Source: an uncultured Alistipes sp. (GTDB lineage: Bacteria; Bacteroidota; Bacteroidia; Bacteroidales; Rikenellaceae). Taken from it: DNA of 19,413 nucleotides. Under the pieces are notes generated by a model that saw only the letters and a program-made list of their open reading frames with translations, had not been told where the DNA came from and searched no databases. The DNA is taken from contig CAJGDC010000039.1 in NCBI GenBank assembly GCA_904502005.1, positions 1-19,413 of the forward strand. The letters run 5' to 3'. Positions 6,863-13,857 of the stretch are shown here, piece after piece; within the stretch, counting starts at the first letter, position 1; every line of letters begins with the position of its first letter. The translations under genes were made by a program, and so were the position numbers.

Positions 6863-7387
6863 ATGATTAGCGCAAAACTTCACACAGCAATTAACAACCA
6901 GATTAATGCCGAGCTATGGTCTGCTTACCTCTACCTTTCAATGTCACTCGACGCAGAGGCAAAGGGTTACAAGGGTGTTGCAAATTGGTTCTACATTCAG
7001 TGGCTCGAGGAGCAGGATCACGCTCGCATACTGATGAACTACCTCAACTCTCGCGACGCCAAGGTTACACTAAAGCCGATTGAGCCTGTACGCACAGAGT
7101 GGGAGTCGGTGCTTGAGATGTTTGAGGAGACTCTACGCCACGAGAAGGTCGTTACAGGACTGATCAACAACCTTGCAGCTATTGCTGCCGACGATAGAGA
7201 CTTTGCATCGTCAAATATGCTTGTGTGGTTTATTGATGAGCAGATTGAGGAGGAGGAGTCTGCACGCGGAATGATTTTTGCGACTCAGAGTGTTGAGAGT
7301 GACAAGTATGGCATGTATCAGCTCGACAAGGAGCTTGCAACTCGAGTATACAAGCAGGCAAGCCCACTTGCAACAAGCGCAGAGTAG
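6863..7387 (+). CDS. ftnA: Non-haem ferritin
   Basis: 174 residues, the usual length for bacterial ferritin (FtnA type). The ferroxidase-centre residues line up with E. coli FtnA: Glu17, Glu50, His53, Glu94, Gln127 and Glu130. The haem-binding Met and short length of bacterioferritin are not indicated. It forms 24-subunit shells that oxidise Fe(II) and store iron as mineral, in the cytoplasm. It lies between thioredoxin and superoxide reductase with gaps of 34 and 45 bases and no internal promoter or terminator, so co-transcription is likely; sequestering iron limits Fenton chemistry under oxygen exposure. The identification is very sure. Confidence 0.96.
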   Translation: MISAKLHTAINNQINAELWSAYLYLSMSLDAEAKGYKGVANWFYIQWLEEQDHARILMNYLNSRDAKVTLKPIEPVRTEWESVLEMFEETLRHEKVVTGLINNLAAIAADDRDFASSNMLVWFIDEQIEEEESARGMIFATQSVESDKYGMYQLDKELATRVYKQASPLATSAE

Positions 7388-7432
7388 TGACAGAAATAAT
7401 TGATTGATTAATAGGTTAAAAAGACAACTAAT

Positions 7433-7804
7433 ATGACAAAGTTTTTTAAGTGCCGCCACTGTGGCAATGTAGTAGAGAAGGTAGTAGATTCAGGTGTAGC
7501 AGTAGTATGCTGTGGTGAGAAGATGGAGGAGCTTATCCCAAATACCGTTGAAGCAAGCGGCGAGAAGCATATTCCGGTAGTCACCAAAATTGACGACTGC
7601 ACAATAAAGGTCGAGGTTGGTAGCGTAGCACACCCAATGCTTCCAGAGCACCACATCGCATTTATATATGTCGAGACCGAGACCGGTGGTATCCGCGTAA
7701 ACCTCACAGATAAGCCAGAGGCAGTTATCTGCACCTGCAACAGCAAACCAATCGCAGTATATGAGTACTGCAACCTCCACGGACTGTGGAAGACAGAGCT
7801 GTAA
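7433..7804 (+). CDS. dfx: Desulfoferrodoxin (2Fe superoxide reductase)
   Basis: 123 residues with both domains. The N-terminal desulforedoxin-like domain binds a rubredoxin-type iron with Cys7, Cys10, Cys26 and Cys27 (FKCRHC and VVCCGEKM). The C-terminal catalytic domain has iron ligands His46, His67, His73, Cys113 and His116 (EKHIP, AHPMLPEHH, CNLHGLW). The Glu44-Lys45 pair before His46 matches the catalytic Glu-Lys of Desulfovibrio enzymes. It reduces superoxide to peroxide without making oxygen, which suits an anaerobe. It is the last gene of the thioredoxin-ferritin operon, followed by an intrinsic terminator at 7831-7864. It is also called sorA or rbo in other species. Confidence 0.96.
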   Translation: MTKFFKCRHCGNVVEKVVDSGVAVVCCGEKMEELIPNTVEASGEKHIPVVTKIDDCTIKVEVGSVAHPMLPEHHIAFIYVETETGGIRVNLTDKPEAVICTCNSKPIAVYEYCNLHGLWKTEL

Positions 7805-7830
7805 TAATAATTTGACAAAAAACAACCCAG

Positions 7831-7864
7831 AGCCTACCGAACAACAAAATCGGCAGGCTTTTTT
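7831..7864 (+). terminator. Rho-independent terminator of the trx-ftn-sor operon
   Basis: AGCCTACCGA (7831-7840) pairs with TCGGCAGGCT (7850-7859), with one A-C mismatch and a 9-base loop; six T end at 7864. It lies 26 bases after the superoxide reductase stop. Confidence 0.88.
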
Positions 7865-7873
7865 ACCTATCTT

Positions 7874-7905
7874 CTTGTAAATTGAATCTATTTTTCATAC
7901 ATTTG
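7874..7905 (+). promoter_or_regulatory. Promoter of the first lipoprotein gene
   Basis: CTTG (7874-7877) lies 20 bases before TACATTTG (7898-7905), close to the consensus with TTG in place of TTTG. The predicted start near 7911 lies only 17 bases before the upstream ATG (7928) and 38 bases before the ATG at 7949. Confidence 0.6.
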
Positions 7906-7948
7906 TACAGAGAAGGATATAGTCACAATGATTAAAACTTTTACAACA

Positions 7949-8575
7949 ATGAAACGAATGCTATTTTATGCATTGTTGCTTGTAGCGACAATCTCTTGTA
8001 ATACTGAAAATGGTATTACTCCCAATGAGCAGGGGGATGGTGAAACTGTAAAGGGGATGACGCAGTTAATTGACGATCTTTTAGTTGGCACACTTACCCC
8101 GATAGATTGCGAGGTAATGGAGGGAGAGAAGTGTGTAAAGCCTTGGGGCCAGGGTATTATAGGCTCAATGGGCGAAAAGTTTACCGATTTTGGCACGGGA
8201 AACACTATCGTATTTTACAATGATGGCACTTGCAGAATGGGTTATCATATCAATGCCACTTGTAGTCAGCCTAATTCCGGCACAAAGCATCACTCCGGAA
8301 ACCTTTATGACACTTGGCAGTGGAGTTATGATGTTGATAATAGGACTATTACAATTATAGCTGAGGATTTGGCACCTGGGAAATCGCCACAGACAACAAT
8401 CAAGATCCTCTCATATAAAGATAATATTGTAGAGATTGAAGGAGAGTTGCCAAATTGGTGTATATTGCCATATACATACAAATATAAGTGTCGTATTGGC
8501 GATGCCACAGCGAGAAGAACCTTTAACATAACATACTCATACAACGAAGAGGATTACCCTTGCTGCGCGAAGTAG
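7949..8575 (+). CDS. Hypothetical lipoprotein, lipocalin-like pattern
   Basis: 208 residues from the ATG at 7949 (an in-frame ATG at 7928 adds seven residues). MKRMLFYALLLVATISC is a lipoprotein signal peptide with Cys17 as the lipidated residue. The mature part, from about residue 70, has alternating strands such as NTIVFYNDGTCRMGYH, TWQWSYDVDNRTITIIA and TIKILSYKDNIVEIEGEL, the strand order typical of lipocalin-like domains in small Bacteroidetes lipoproteins. It is unusually rich in cysteine (about ten in the mature part, ending CCAK), implying disulfides. It has its own promoter (7874-7905) and no partner gene; no clear terminator follows. I do not recognise the family and assign no function. 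Confidence 0.75.
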   Translation: MKRMLFYALLLVATISCNTENGITPNEQGDGETVKGMTQLIDDLLVGTLTPIDCEVMEGEKCVKPWGQGIIGSMGEKFTDFGTGNTIVFYNDGTCRMGYHINATCSQPNSGTKHHSGNLYDTWQWSYDVDNRTITIIAEDLAPGKSPQTTIKILSYKDNIVEIEGELPNWCILPYTYKYKCRIGDATARRTFNITYSYNEEDYPCCAK

Positions 8576-8623
8576 ACAGCAACTCATATTGAGAGAACTG
8601 CCCGCACTGAGCTATCCTTTTTA

Positions 8624-8655
8624 TTTGGATTTTAACTATTCTTTTTATACCTTTG
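8624..8655 (+). promoter_or_regulatory. Promoter of the second lipoprotein gene
   Basis: TTTG (8624-8627), 20 bases, TACCTTTG (8648-8655): a full consensus match. The predicted start near 8661 gives a leader of about 120 bases that includes the G9 hairpin. Confidence 0.75.
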
Positions 8656-8671
8656 TAAAGCAATTAGCCGT

Positions 8672-8699
8672 ACCCTCACCCGAAAAATCGGGGGGGGGT
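8672..8699 (+). promoter_or_regulatory. Leader hairpin with a nine-G tract
   Basis: Bases 8672-8683 (ACCCTCACCCGA) pair with 8688-8699 (TCGGGGGGGGGT) around an AAAA loop: 10 Watson-Crick pairs, one T-G wobble and one A-G mismatch. No T-run follows, so it is not an ordinary terminator. It sits within the predicted 5' leader of the lipoprotein gene, and its 3' arm is a run of nine G (8690-8698), a tract that can slip in replication. Confidence 0.65.
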
Positions 8700-8781
8700 A
8701 AATTGTTAATATTCAGCACAGTAACAATAAAAACGGACAAATTGCGTTATATAACAAAGTGCAAACTAAAATATTAAGATT

Positions 8782-9477
8782 ATGAAAAGAGTTTTGAGTA
8801 TTTTGGCAGTAGTAGTGCTACTAGTTTCTTGCGAGAAGGATCACAAGACAGACAAGACGGTAGAGGTTAATGCGACAGTATTAAACTATGTATCGATGGT
8901 TAGGAGCAACAGTTGGATGATGGGAGATGTAGTGACTATTGTGCCGATAAGCGACAATGCGCTAACGATATCTGTAACGCCATATAACTATCCAGAGTTT
9001 AGTGCAAGTTCGGTCTATGATGGCAAGGGTGCTGACAAATACCGCGAGCTACAGATAAAGTATGGCGACCACAACCCAACAAAGAGTACACTGCGTCTAT
9101 ACGACAATCGCGGCTGGGTATTAGAGAGTGGTATTTGTGACTACGACTGCTACAGCGACAAGATCAACAAGATATCTATCACCAGCGACAAGAGTTGGGG
9201 TGAGAACTACCCTGCCGGCACAGACCTTGCGCCGCTATTTACAGTAGAATTTTCTTCGCTTGCAGAGTATGTCAAGCAGGGATTTACGGGCGAGATATCA
9301 AGAAACTACTCTAAAGTAGTGAGCGAAGTAGACCCAGAGCTGTACAATCTGCTCAATGCCAGCAAGTTTAGCGGTCTGCTGTTCCAGAGCGCCACTTTCC
9401 CTGCAGATGCGCGCGAGCATACCTACACCGTAACTCTCACCCTTGACACCGGTGAGCAGATTGCATACCACAATTAG
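8782..9477 (+). CDS. Hypothetical lipoprotein
   Basis: 231 residues. MKRVLSILAVVVLLVSC is a lipoprotein signal peptide with lipobox LVSC and Cys17 lipidated, then an acidic/lysine-rich linker (EKDHKTDKTVE). The mature part is beta-rich, with stretches such as VVTIVPISDNALTISVTPY, STLRLYDNRGWVLESG and a final strand pair HTYTVTLTLDTGEQIAYHN that may be an immunoglobulin-like or lectin-like edge. A repeated two-cysteine motif CDYDC occurs at about 118-122. I do not recognise a family. The gene is monocistronic, with a consensus promoter at 8624-8655 and a structured leader, and it ends 44 bases from the convergent operon. Export and anchoring are well supported; function is unknown. Confidence 0.78.
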   Translation: MKRVLSILAVVVLLVSCEKDHKTDKTVEVNATVLNYVSMVRSNSWMMGDVVTIVPISDNALTISVTPYNYPEFSASSVYDGKGADKYRELQIKYGDHNPTKSTLRLYDNRGWVLESGICDYDCYSDKINKISITSDKSWGENYPAGTDLAPLFTVEFSSLAEYVKQGFTGEISRNYSKVVSEVDPELYNLLNASKFSGLLFQSATFPADAREHTYTVTLTLDTGEQIAYHN

Positions 9478-9498
9478 TCAACGCGCTGAGCAAAAGTC

Positions 9499-9537
9499 AA
9501 CTGTTAGCTAATAGCCGAGGGTTAATAGCTAACAGTT
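9499..9537. terminator. Inverted repeat between convergent genes, terminator-like
   Basis: AACTGTTAGCTA (9499-9510) and TAGCTAACAGTT (9526-9537) form a perfect 12-bp stem with a 15-base loop. The right arm covers the last codons and stop of the minus-strand gene ending at 9522. Neither side has a strong T-run (minus side: CTTTTG), so termination is plausible but weaker than at the other sites. Confidence 0.5.
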
Positions 9538-10829
9538 ATCTTATAAGGCACGCCATTGAGCACATTACGATAGCTTCGGTAGTAGGTGCCGTACTTATTT
9601 GTTCCGGTGGTTACGGTTGTTTCGCAACGGACTGAGATATACCAACGACCTGGTTTGGGATTATCAATAGTCATACTCTTCTTGCAGCCGCGAGAGACAA
9701 CTTTATCAGTTGTATTGTCATGAAATGCCAATTCGCCACGTTTTGCAAGCAGTGTTAAGTCAAACTTTTTCGCATCCTCGTAGCCATCAAGTGAGATTTT
9801 CATACTCTTACATCCTCGTGGTACATCTACAGCAAAGTGGTGATACTGCAAATCGCCGATGCGGGTAAAGTCGGGATTATTATCCTCGGTGCGCTTGTTC
9901 ATCTCGCGAGTCTTACCGTTCTCAAGAGTACCCTTAATCTGTGGCTGTGGGTTGCCATCCATAGCATATAGAAGCATTGCCGCAGTGAGTTTGAGTCGCT
10001 CTCCATATTCAACGCCCTCAGGGTGAGAACCGCACAAGACAACACGACCACCGCTCTTGCTTGGTTTATACGCCCAGATGCACAGCTCGCCGTCAATCTT
10101 CACCTTACTGGTATTTTTGAACTTATATCGAGCTAAAGGTTCAGTTCCATCTGGCAGCTCACAAGCATAGCAACCGCCATTATGGCGCACGCTATCAACA
10201 GCACAATCCTTACCAAAGTCGAAATATCTTAGCAGCGGGCTCTTACGCTCAAGAGTCAGTGTTGTAGATTGTTTTCTCAGCCCTGTGGAGTGTCCATAAC
10301 CAGGCCAAAGGGTAAAAAACTTATCTACATGTCTATAACCACTGACATACTTTGCGCCACGAGTACCGATATATGCTCCAGCGCAGGTACCAAAGTATGA
10401 GCCACCAGCAGCAACATACTCACCAATTCGTTCACGCCCCTTATTACCCAACGAGTTTGCATGTTTAGAGGCACTGCCACCATTGACATATATCATACGA
10501 AAGCGCGGAGCCCCATCTGGATAGAGCAGCCAGCCATTTGTATCCTCTTCGCTGCCAACCATAAGTTTTGTCTGTCGCAGAGTATCCTTGGTTGTGAGGT
10601 TTTTCTTTGACGCAGAGGCAAAATACTCAATATCAAGACCCAGAAAACGTGCCGATGGTAGATATGTGCGCGAAGTAAGGGCAATACCGCTATCCATAAA
10701 GATATCCTTATAGTATCCCTGTCCACGCTCAATTACTTGTTTTCGAGCCCTCTCATATTTGCGAGATGACGCAGAGGCAGCAAAGGATAATAGACTGAAT
10801 ACCAATGTAATAGTCAGCAATCTTTTCAT
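9522..10829 (-). CDS. Secreted class I glutamine-amidotransferase-fold (BPL_N) protein with C-terminal PPC domain
   Basis: 435 residues with a signal peptide (MKRLLTITLVFSLLSFAASA). Residues about 45-290 resemble the amidotransferase-like fold of biotin-protein ligase N-terminal domains (BPL_N, PF09825): an oxyanion-type VNGGSASKH segment near 115-123, a nucleophile elbow GTCAGA with Cys149, and SHPE with His269 and Glu271, so the Cys-His-Glu triad is intact. Residues about 325-435 form a beta-sandwich with GYEDAKKFDLTLLAKRG and PGRWYISVR, typical of bacterial pre-peptidase C-terminal (PPC) domains. No synthetase domain is present and the protein is exported, so the natural reaction is unknown. 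It is the last gene of the lptB operon, 3 bases after an M23 peptidase gene, hinting at a cell-wall substrate. Confidence 0.75.
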   Translation of the reverse strand: MKRLLTITLVFSLLSFAASASSRKYERARKQVIERGQGYYKDIFMDSGIALTSRTYLPSARFLGLDIEYFASASKKNLTTKDTLRQTKLMVGSEEDTNGWLLYPDGAPRFRMIYVNGGSASKHANSLGNKGRERIGEYVAAGGSYFGTCAGAYIGTRGAKYVSGYRHVDKFFTLWPGYGHSTGLRKQSTTLTLERKSPLLRYFDFGKDCAVDSVRHNGGCYACELPDGTEPLARYKFKNTSKVKIDGELCIWAYKPSKSGGRVVLCGSHPEGVEYGERLKLTAAMLLYAMDGNPQPQIKGTLENGKTREMNKRTEDNNPDFTRIGDLQYHHFAVDVPRGCKSMKISLDGYEDAKKFDLTLLAKRGELAFHDNTTDKVVSRGCKKSMTIDNPKPGRWYISVRCETTVTTGTNKYGTYYRSYRNVLNGVPYKITVSY

Positions 10830-10832
10830 AAT

Positions 10833-12554
10833 CTATCGATAAAATTCACCTTCAAAAATTGTAATATTTCCCACACCATCGACAACACGCATGCGCACCG
10901 AGTGGTTAGTATTACGACCAGCCGCCAGCGCTCTATCAAAGCTATGATAGACAACACCCTGCAGAGGGTTATAGTTGAGTGTCACCCACTCATTATCAAT
11001 CCACAGCGAGTAGCTATCTACACCCGCAAAGTTATCCGACACACTAAATGTCAACCTATTAGAGCGAGTCAGATTTGCCCCTTCTCTCCAATTTGGGCGC
11101 ACCGTAGGTGCAATAGTATCGGCAACCACGACCATATCACCCACACGGCGGGTACGCAAGTAGACCTTACCGCCACCTGCATAATATCCTCCGGCGTGAG
11201 TATATTTACCTCGGCGATTCTTCACCGCCACGCAGCACTTTGTCATCAGCTCTAAAGGTACCTTTGCATCAAGAGCCACAGTGACATGTCTCTGCATCGG
11301 CACTGTAGGGTCGAGCACGGAGCACTCGTCTGACAGAACAACAACTCCTTCAATATCTGGTCTATTTTCCGTTCTCTGAACACGACAAAATGTCGGTGCA
11401 TAGTATGCCGTCTTACCAACAAAGGCACTCACTCCTCTATCAGTGGCAACAACCCTGCTACCCACACCCGCGACAACAGCCACACAATCCCTGATTGGCG
11501 TAAAGCACTGGCTATCAGCCTTGCCCTTAGCTGTAAACCTTAGCACAGAGCTATTACCGCAATCATCCTCTACAACAATCTCGATCTTACATTGTTCACC
11601 TTCTGCAACGCGTATAGCCCCACGACCAGCAGATTTGTGATATAGTCTCTCGGGTGCTCCAGCCACTTGAGCAAGACGTATAACCTCGCACTTGGCACCT
11701 TGCTGCATTGCGTAGTGACTCACAAGATTGCAAAGTCGGCTATCGCTAAAGGCAAAGCCATCCATGCGGTAGTCAAAAATAGTCCTATCATCTACCGACA
11801 TCTTTGCACGATAGATTCCAAAGCGGCTACTGCCATTACCCGTCTGATGATCTCTACACTCCAACACAAAGTAGCCCACACGACCAACAGAGACAGTGCC
11901 ATCTATCTTATAAGAGTTCCCTTTACCTAAAATGTTAAAACTCTTAACGGGCGCCTCAACAGCCACACCATCAAGTGTATCAACCTCAATATAGTGCAGG
12001 CGAAGCAGTCGCGGAGATATATCATCTTTAGGACGAAGTACCCCCTTACGAACGATATTATATGTATGAGTACCCTCTGCATTGCGCAGCTCATAGTGTA
12101 GATGAGGGCCAAAGGAGTTACCCGTATTACCAGAGTAACCAATAATTTCACCACGCTTTACTGGGAACTTATCGGGCGTAAAGTTAATATCTACACTATT
12201 AGCCCTATTTTGATAGCGATAGTCACGCACATAAGACTCTACCCCATCTATAAACCTTGATAGGTGTCCATAAACTGTCATCGTACCCCTCTTTGGGTGT
12301 GTGACATAGAGCGCAAGGCCATAACCTGAAGGTGTGTGGCATACACGCGAAATATATCCATCCTCGGCCGCCACTATAGGCTTACCAATTTTACCTTCGG
12401 TCTTAATATCCACGCCTGAATGGAAGTGGTCAGGACGCATTTCAGCAAAAGAGGCTGAGTGGAGCCCCTTGACATCCTTAATTGGGTATTGATATGCCAT
12501 AGCACTACCCACCACTATGGCAAAAAGTATCGTTAAAAGTCTAATTCGTCGCAT
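10833..12554 (-). CDS. M23 (LytM-type) metallopeptidase family protein
   Basis: 573 residues with a signal peptide (cleavage near AMA, residue 20). The M23 domain covers about residues 30-165, and all zinc/catalytic residues are visible: His45 and Asp49 in HSGVD, His97 in YGHLS, and HLH at 151-153. M23 enzymes cleave peptide cross-links of peptidoglycan, or act as catalytic scaffolds, in the periplasm. A long, mostly beta C-terminal part follows, including an Ig-like section at about 475-573 (DTIAPTVRPNW...FSVSDNFAGVDSYSLWIDN). This layout is widespread in Bacteroidetes. The ATG overlaps the recX 3' end by 22 bases and the gene stops 3 bases before the next gene, so it is translationally coupled on both sides. 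Confidence 0.9.
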   Translation of the reverse strand: MRRIRLLTILFAIVVGSAMAYQYPIKDVKGLHSASFAEMRPDHFHSGVDIKTEGKIGKPIVAAEDGYISRVCHTPSGYGLALYVTHPKRGTMTVYGHLSRFIDGVESYVRDYRYQNRANSVDINFTPDKFPVKRGEIIGYSGNTGNSFGPHLHYELRNAEGTHTYNIVRKGVLRPKDDISPRLLRLHYIEVDTLDGVAVEAPVKSFNILGKGNSYKIDGTVSVGRVGYFVLECRDHQTGNGSSRFGIYRAKMSVDDRTIFDYRMDGFAFSDSRLCNLVSHYAMQQGAKCEVIRLAQVAGAPERLYHKSAGRGAIRVAEGEQCKIEIVVEDDCGNSSVLRFTAKGKADSQCFTPIRDCVAVVAGVGSRVVATDRGVSAFVGKTAYYAPTFCRVQRTENRPDIEGVVVLSDECSVLDPTVPMQRHVTVALDAKVPLELMTKCCVAVKNRRGKYTHAGGYYAGGGKVYLRTRRVGDMVVVADTIAPTVRPNWREGANLTRSNRLTFSVSDNFAGVDSYSLWIDNEWVTLNYNPLQGVVYHSFDRALAAGRNTNHSVRMRVVDGVGNITIFEGEFYR

Positions 12555-13042
12555 TGATCATCACTCTTTACAAGCCTCTCCACCACCTCGCGCGCAGTAG
12601 AGAAGTCATACCCCTGTCCTGCCGCATATCTAAATAGTTTAGCTCGCAGGTCGGGGATACTCTTCGCCTTAACAGTTCTTAATTTTCGGGTAAGCAACAC
12701 CGTGAGTCGCTCTACCGTATCTACATCGTTATACTGCTCAAGTGCCGCGGCTATAATAGCCGTATCGACACCCTTTTGACGCAGCGTTGCAGTAATCTTA
12801 TAGGCTCCCCAACCGCTGAGATTTATCTTCTCTCGCACAAAGGCTTCTGCATATCTACTATCATCTATAAACCGCTCATTAACAAGGCGTTGCAACACTT
12901 TCTCTGCATCTGCAGTAGTTACGCCCCAACCTCGCATTAGTCGACGTGCATCACCCGTGCACTTCTCACTCTTTGCACATAGATTCATCAGCGAAACAAG
13001 CGCCTGCTCTGGTGTTTTTGTACGTTTTACCTTCTGCTCCAT
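12533..13042 (-). CDS. recX: Regulatory protein RecX
   Basis: 169 residues, normal for RecX, built from three-helix repeats. The second repeat carries the family core FIDDSRYAEAFVREKI (about 58-73), followed by GAYKITATLRQKGVD. RecX binds the groove of RecA filaments and limits recombination and SOS activity. It is not next to recA here but sits between prmC and an M23 peptidase gene in the lptB operon, overlapping prmC by 16 bases and the peptidase gene by 22. The family is diverse, but the helix pattern and motif are convincing. Confidence 0.88.
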   Translation of the reverse strand: MEQKVKRTKTPEQALVSLMNLCAKSEKCTGDARRLMRGWGVTTADAEKVLQRLVNERFIDDSRYAEAFVREKINLSGWGAYKITATLRQKGVDTAIIAAALEQYNDVDTVERLTVLLTRKLRTVKAKSIPDLRAKLFRYAAGQGYDFSTAREVVERLVKSDDQCDELDF

Positions 13043-13857
13043 ACCATGCGCTCCTTTCCGAAAACATCCTTCACAACAACCGTATCTCTATAGCCCAAAC
13101 TCTCTAACATCTGAACCATCTGCCCTGCGAAATGCTCATAAATCTCAAAGAATAATCGACCACCACTCCTCAACATCTTCAGTCCATTCTGAGCAATAGA
13201 ACGATAGAAAACAAGAGGGTCGTTATCAGCTACAAATAGTGCTGTATGTGGTTCATAATCAACCACATTGGCATGCATATTGGCAATATCAGATTGTGGA
13301 ATGTATGGAGGATTTGAGACGATAATATCAAACTCTCCAAGATGTGACATATCACCCAGTGCATCGGCCTTAACAATGGTGACATTGACACCATGGTGCG
13401 CAACATTTTCAGCTGCCACCTCAAGTGCAGCATCTGATATATCTACCGCCACAACTTCTGCCCCAGCAACCCTTTTAGCAAGGGCAACAGCGATAGCTCC
13501 ACTACCCGTTCCGACATCAAGAATTCGCATACCTTTGGTTGCCACACCTGCCACCAACCCAACAAGCTCCTCGGTCTCAGGTCGAGGGATAAGAACCCCC
13601 TCACGCACCGCAAAGTCAAGGTCGCAGAACTCCGCCTTACCGAGCACATACTGCACAGGGCGAGCCACAGAGAGTTGATTGACAATTGTGTTAAAATCGG
13701 CTATCTCAATACTATCATCATAGTGAACAACAAGTTGCGAAAATGAGTATCCGCAACTACGACAAACAACCTGACGAGCAATAGCTGTTGCCTCAGGTGC
13801 ACCATAGAGCGGTCCTACAGCTCGCTCAACTATCTGTATAGCCTCTCTGACGGTCAT
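13027..13857 (-). CDS. prmC: Peptide chain release factor N5-glutamine methyltransferase
   Basis: 276 residues. An N-terminal helical substrate-recognition domain (about 1-80) precedes the class I methyltransferase fold. PRPETE occurs at 91-96, the SAM-binding loop DVGTGSGAIAVALA begins at 114, and the NPPY motif at 182-185 holds the target glutamine. PrmC methylates the GGQ glutamine of release factors RF1 and RF2 in the cytoplasm. In many bacteria it follows prfA; here it is coupled to aroC by a 4-base ATGA overlap and overlaps recX by 16 bases. Start and identity are firm. Confidence 0.95.
   Translation of the reverse strand: MTVREAIQIVERAVGPLYGAPEATAIARQVVCRSCGYSFSQLVVHYDDSIEIADFNTIVNQLSVARPVQYVLGKAEFCDLDFAVREGVLIPRPETEELVGLVAGVATKGMRILDVGTGSGAIAVALAKRVAGAEVVAVDISDAALEVAAENVAHHGVNVTIVKADALGDMSHLGEFDIIVSNPPYIPQSDIANMHANVVDYEPHTALFVADNDPLVFYRSIAQNGLKMLRSGGRLFFEIYEHFAGQMVQMLESLGYRDTVVVKDVFGKERMVWSRR

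Noticed and set aside
6863..7387. Bacterioferritin or Dps instead of ferritin
   Set aside because: Residue pattern Glu17/Glu50/His53/Glu94/Gln127/Glu130 and length fit FtnA; no haem methionine context and no Dps N-terminal pattern.
8672..8699. G9 hairpin as an intrinsic terminator of the first lipoprotein gene
   Set aside because: The stem is followed by AAATTG rather than a T-run, and a consensus promoter lies between it and that gene.
8589..8777. 62-residue open frame before the second lipoprotein
   Set aside because: It spans the promoter boxes and the G9 hairpin, and the predicted transcript starts inside it.
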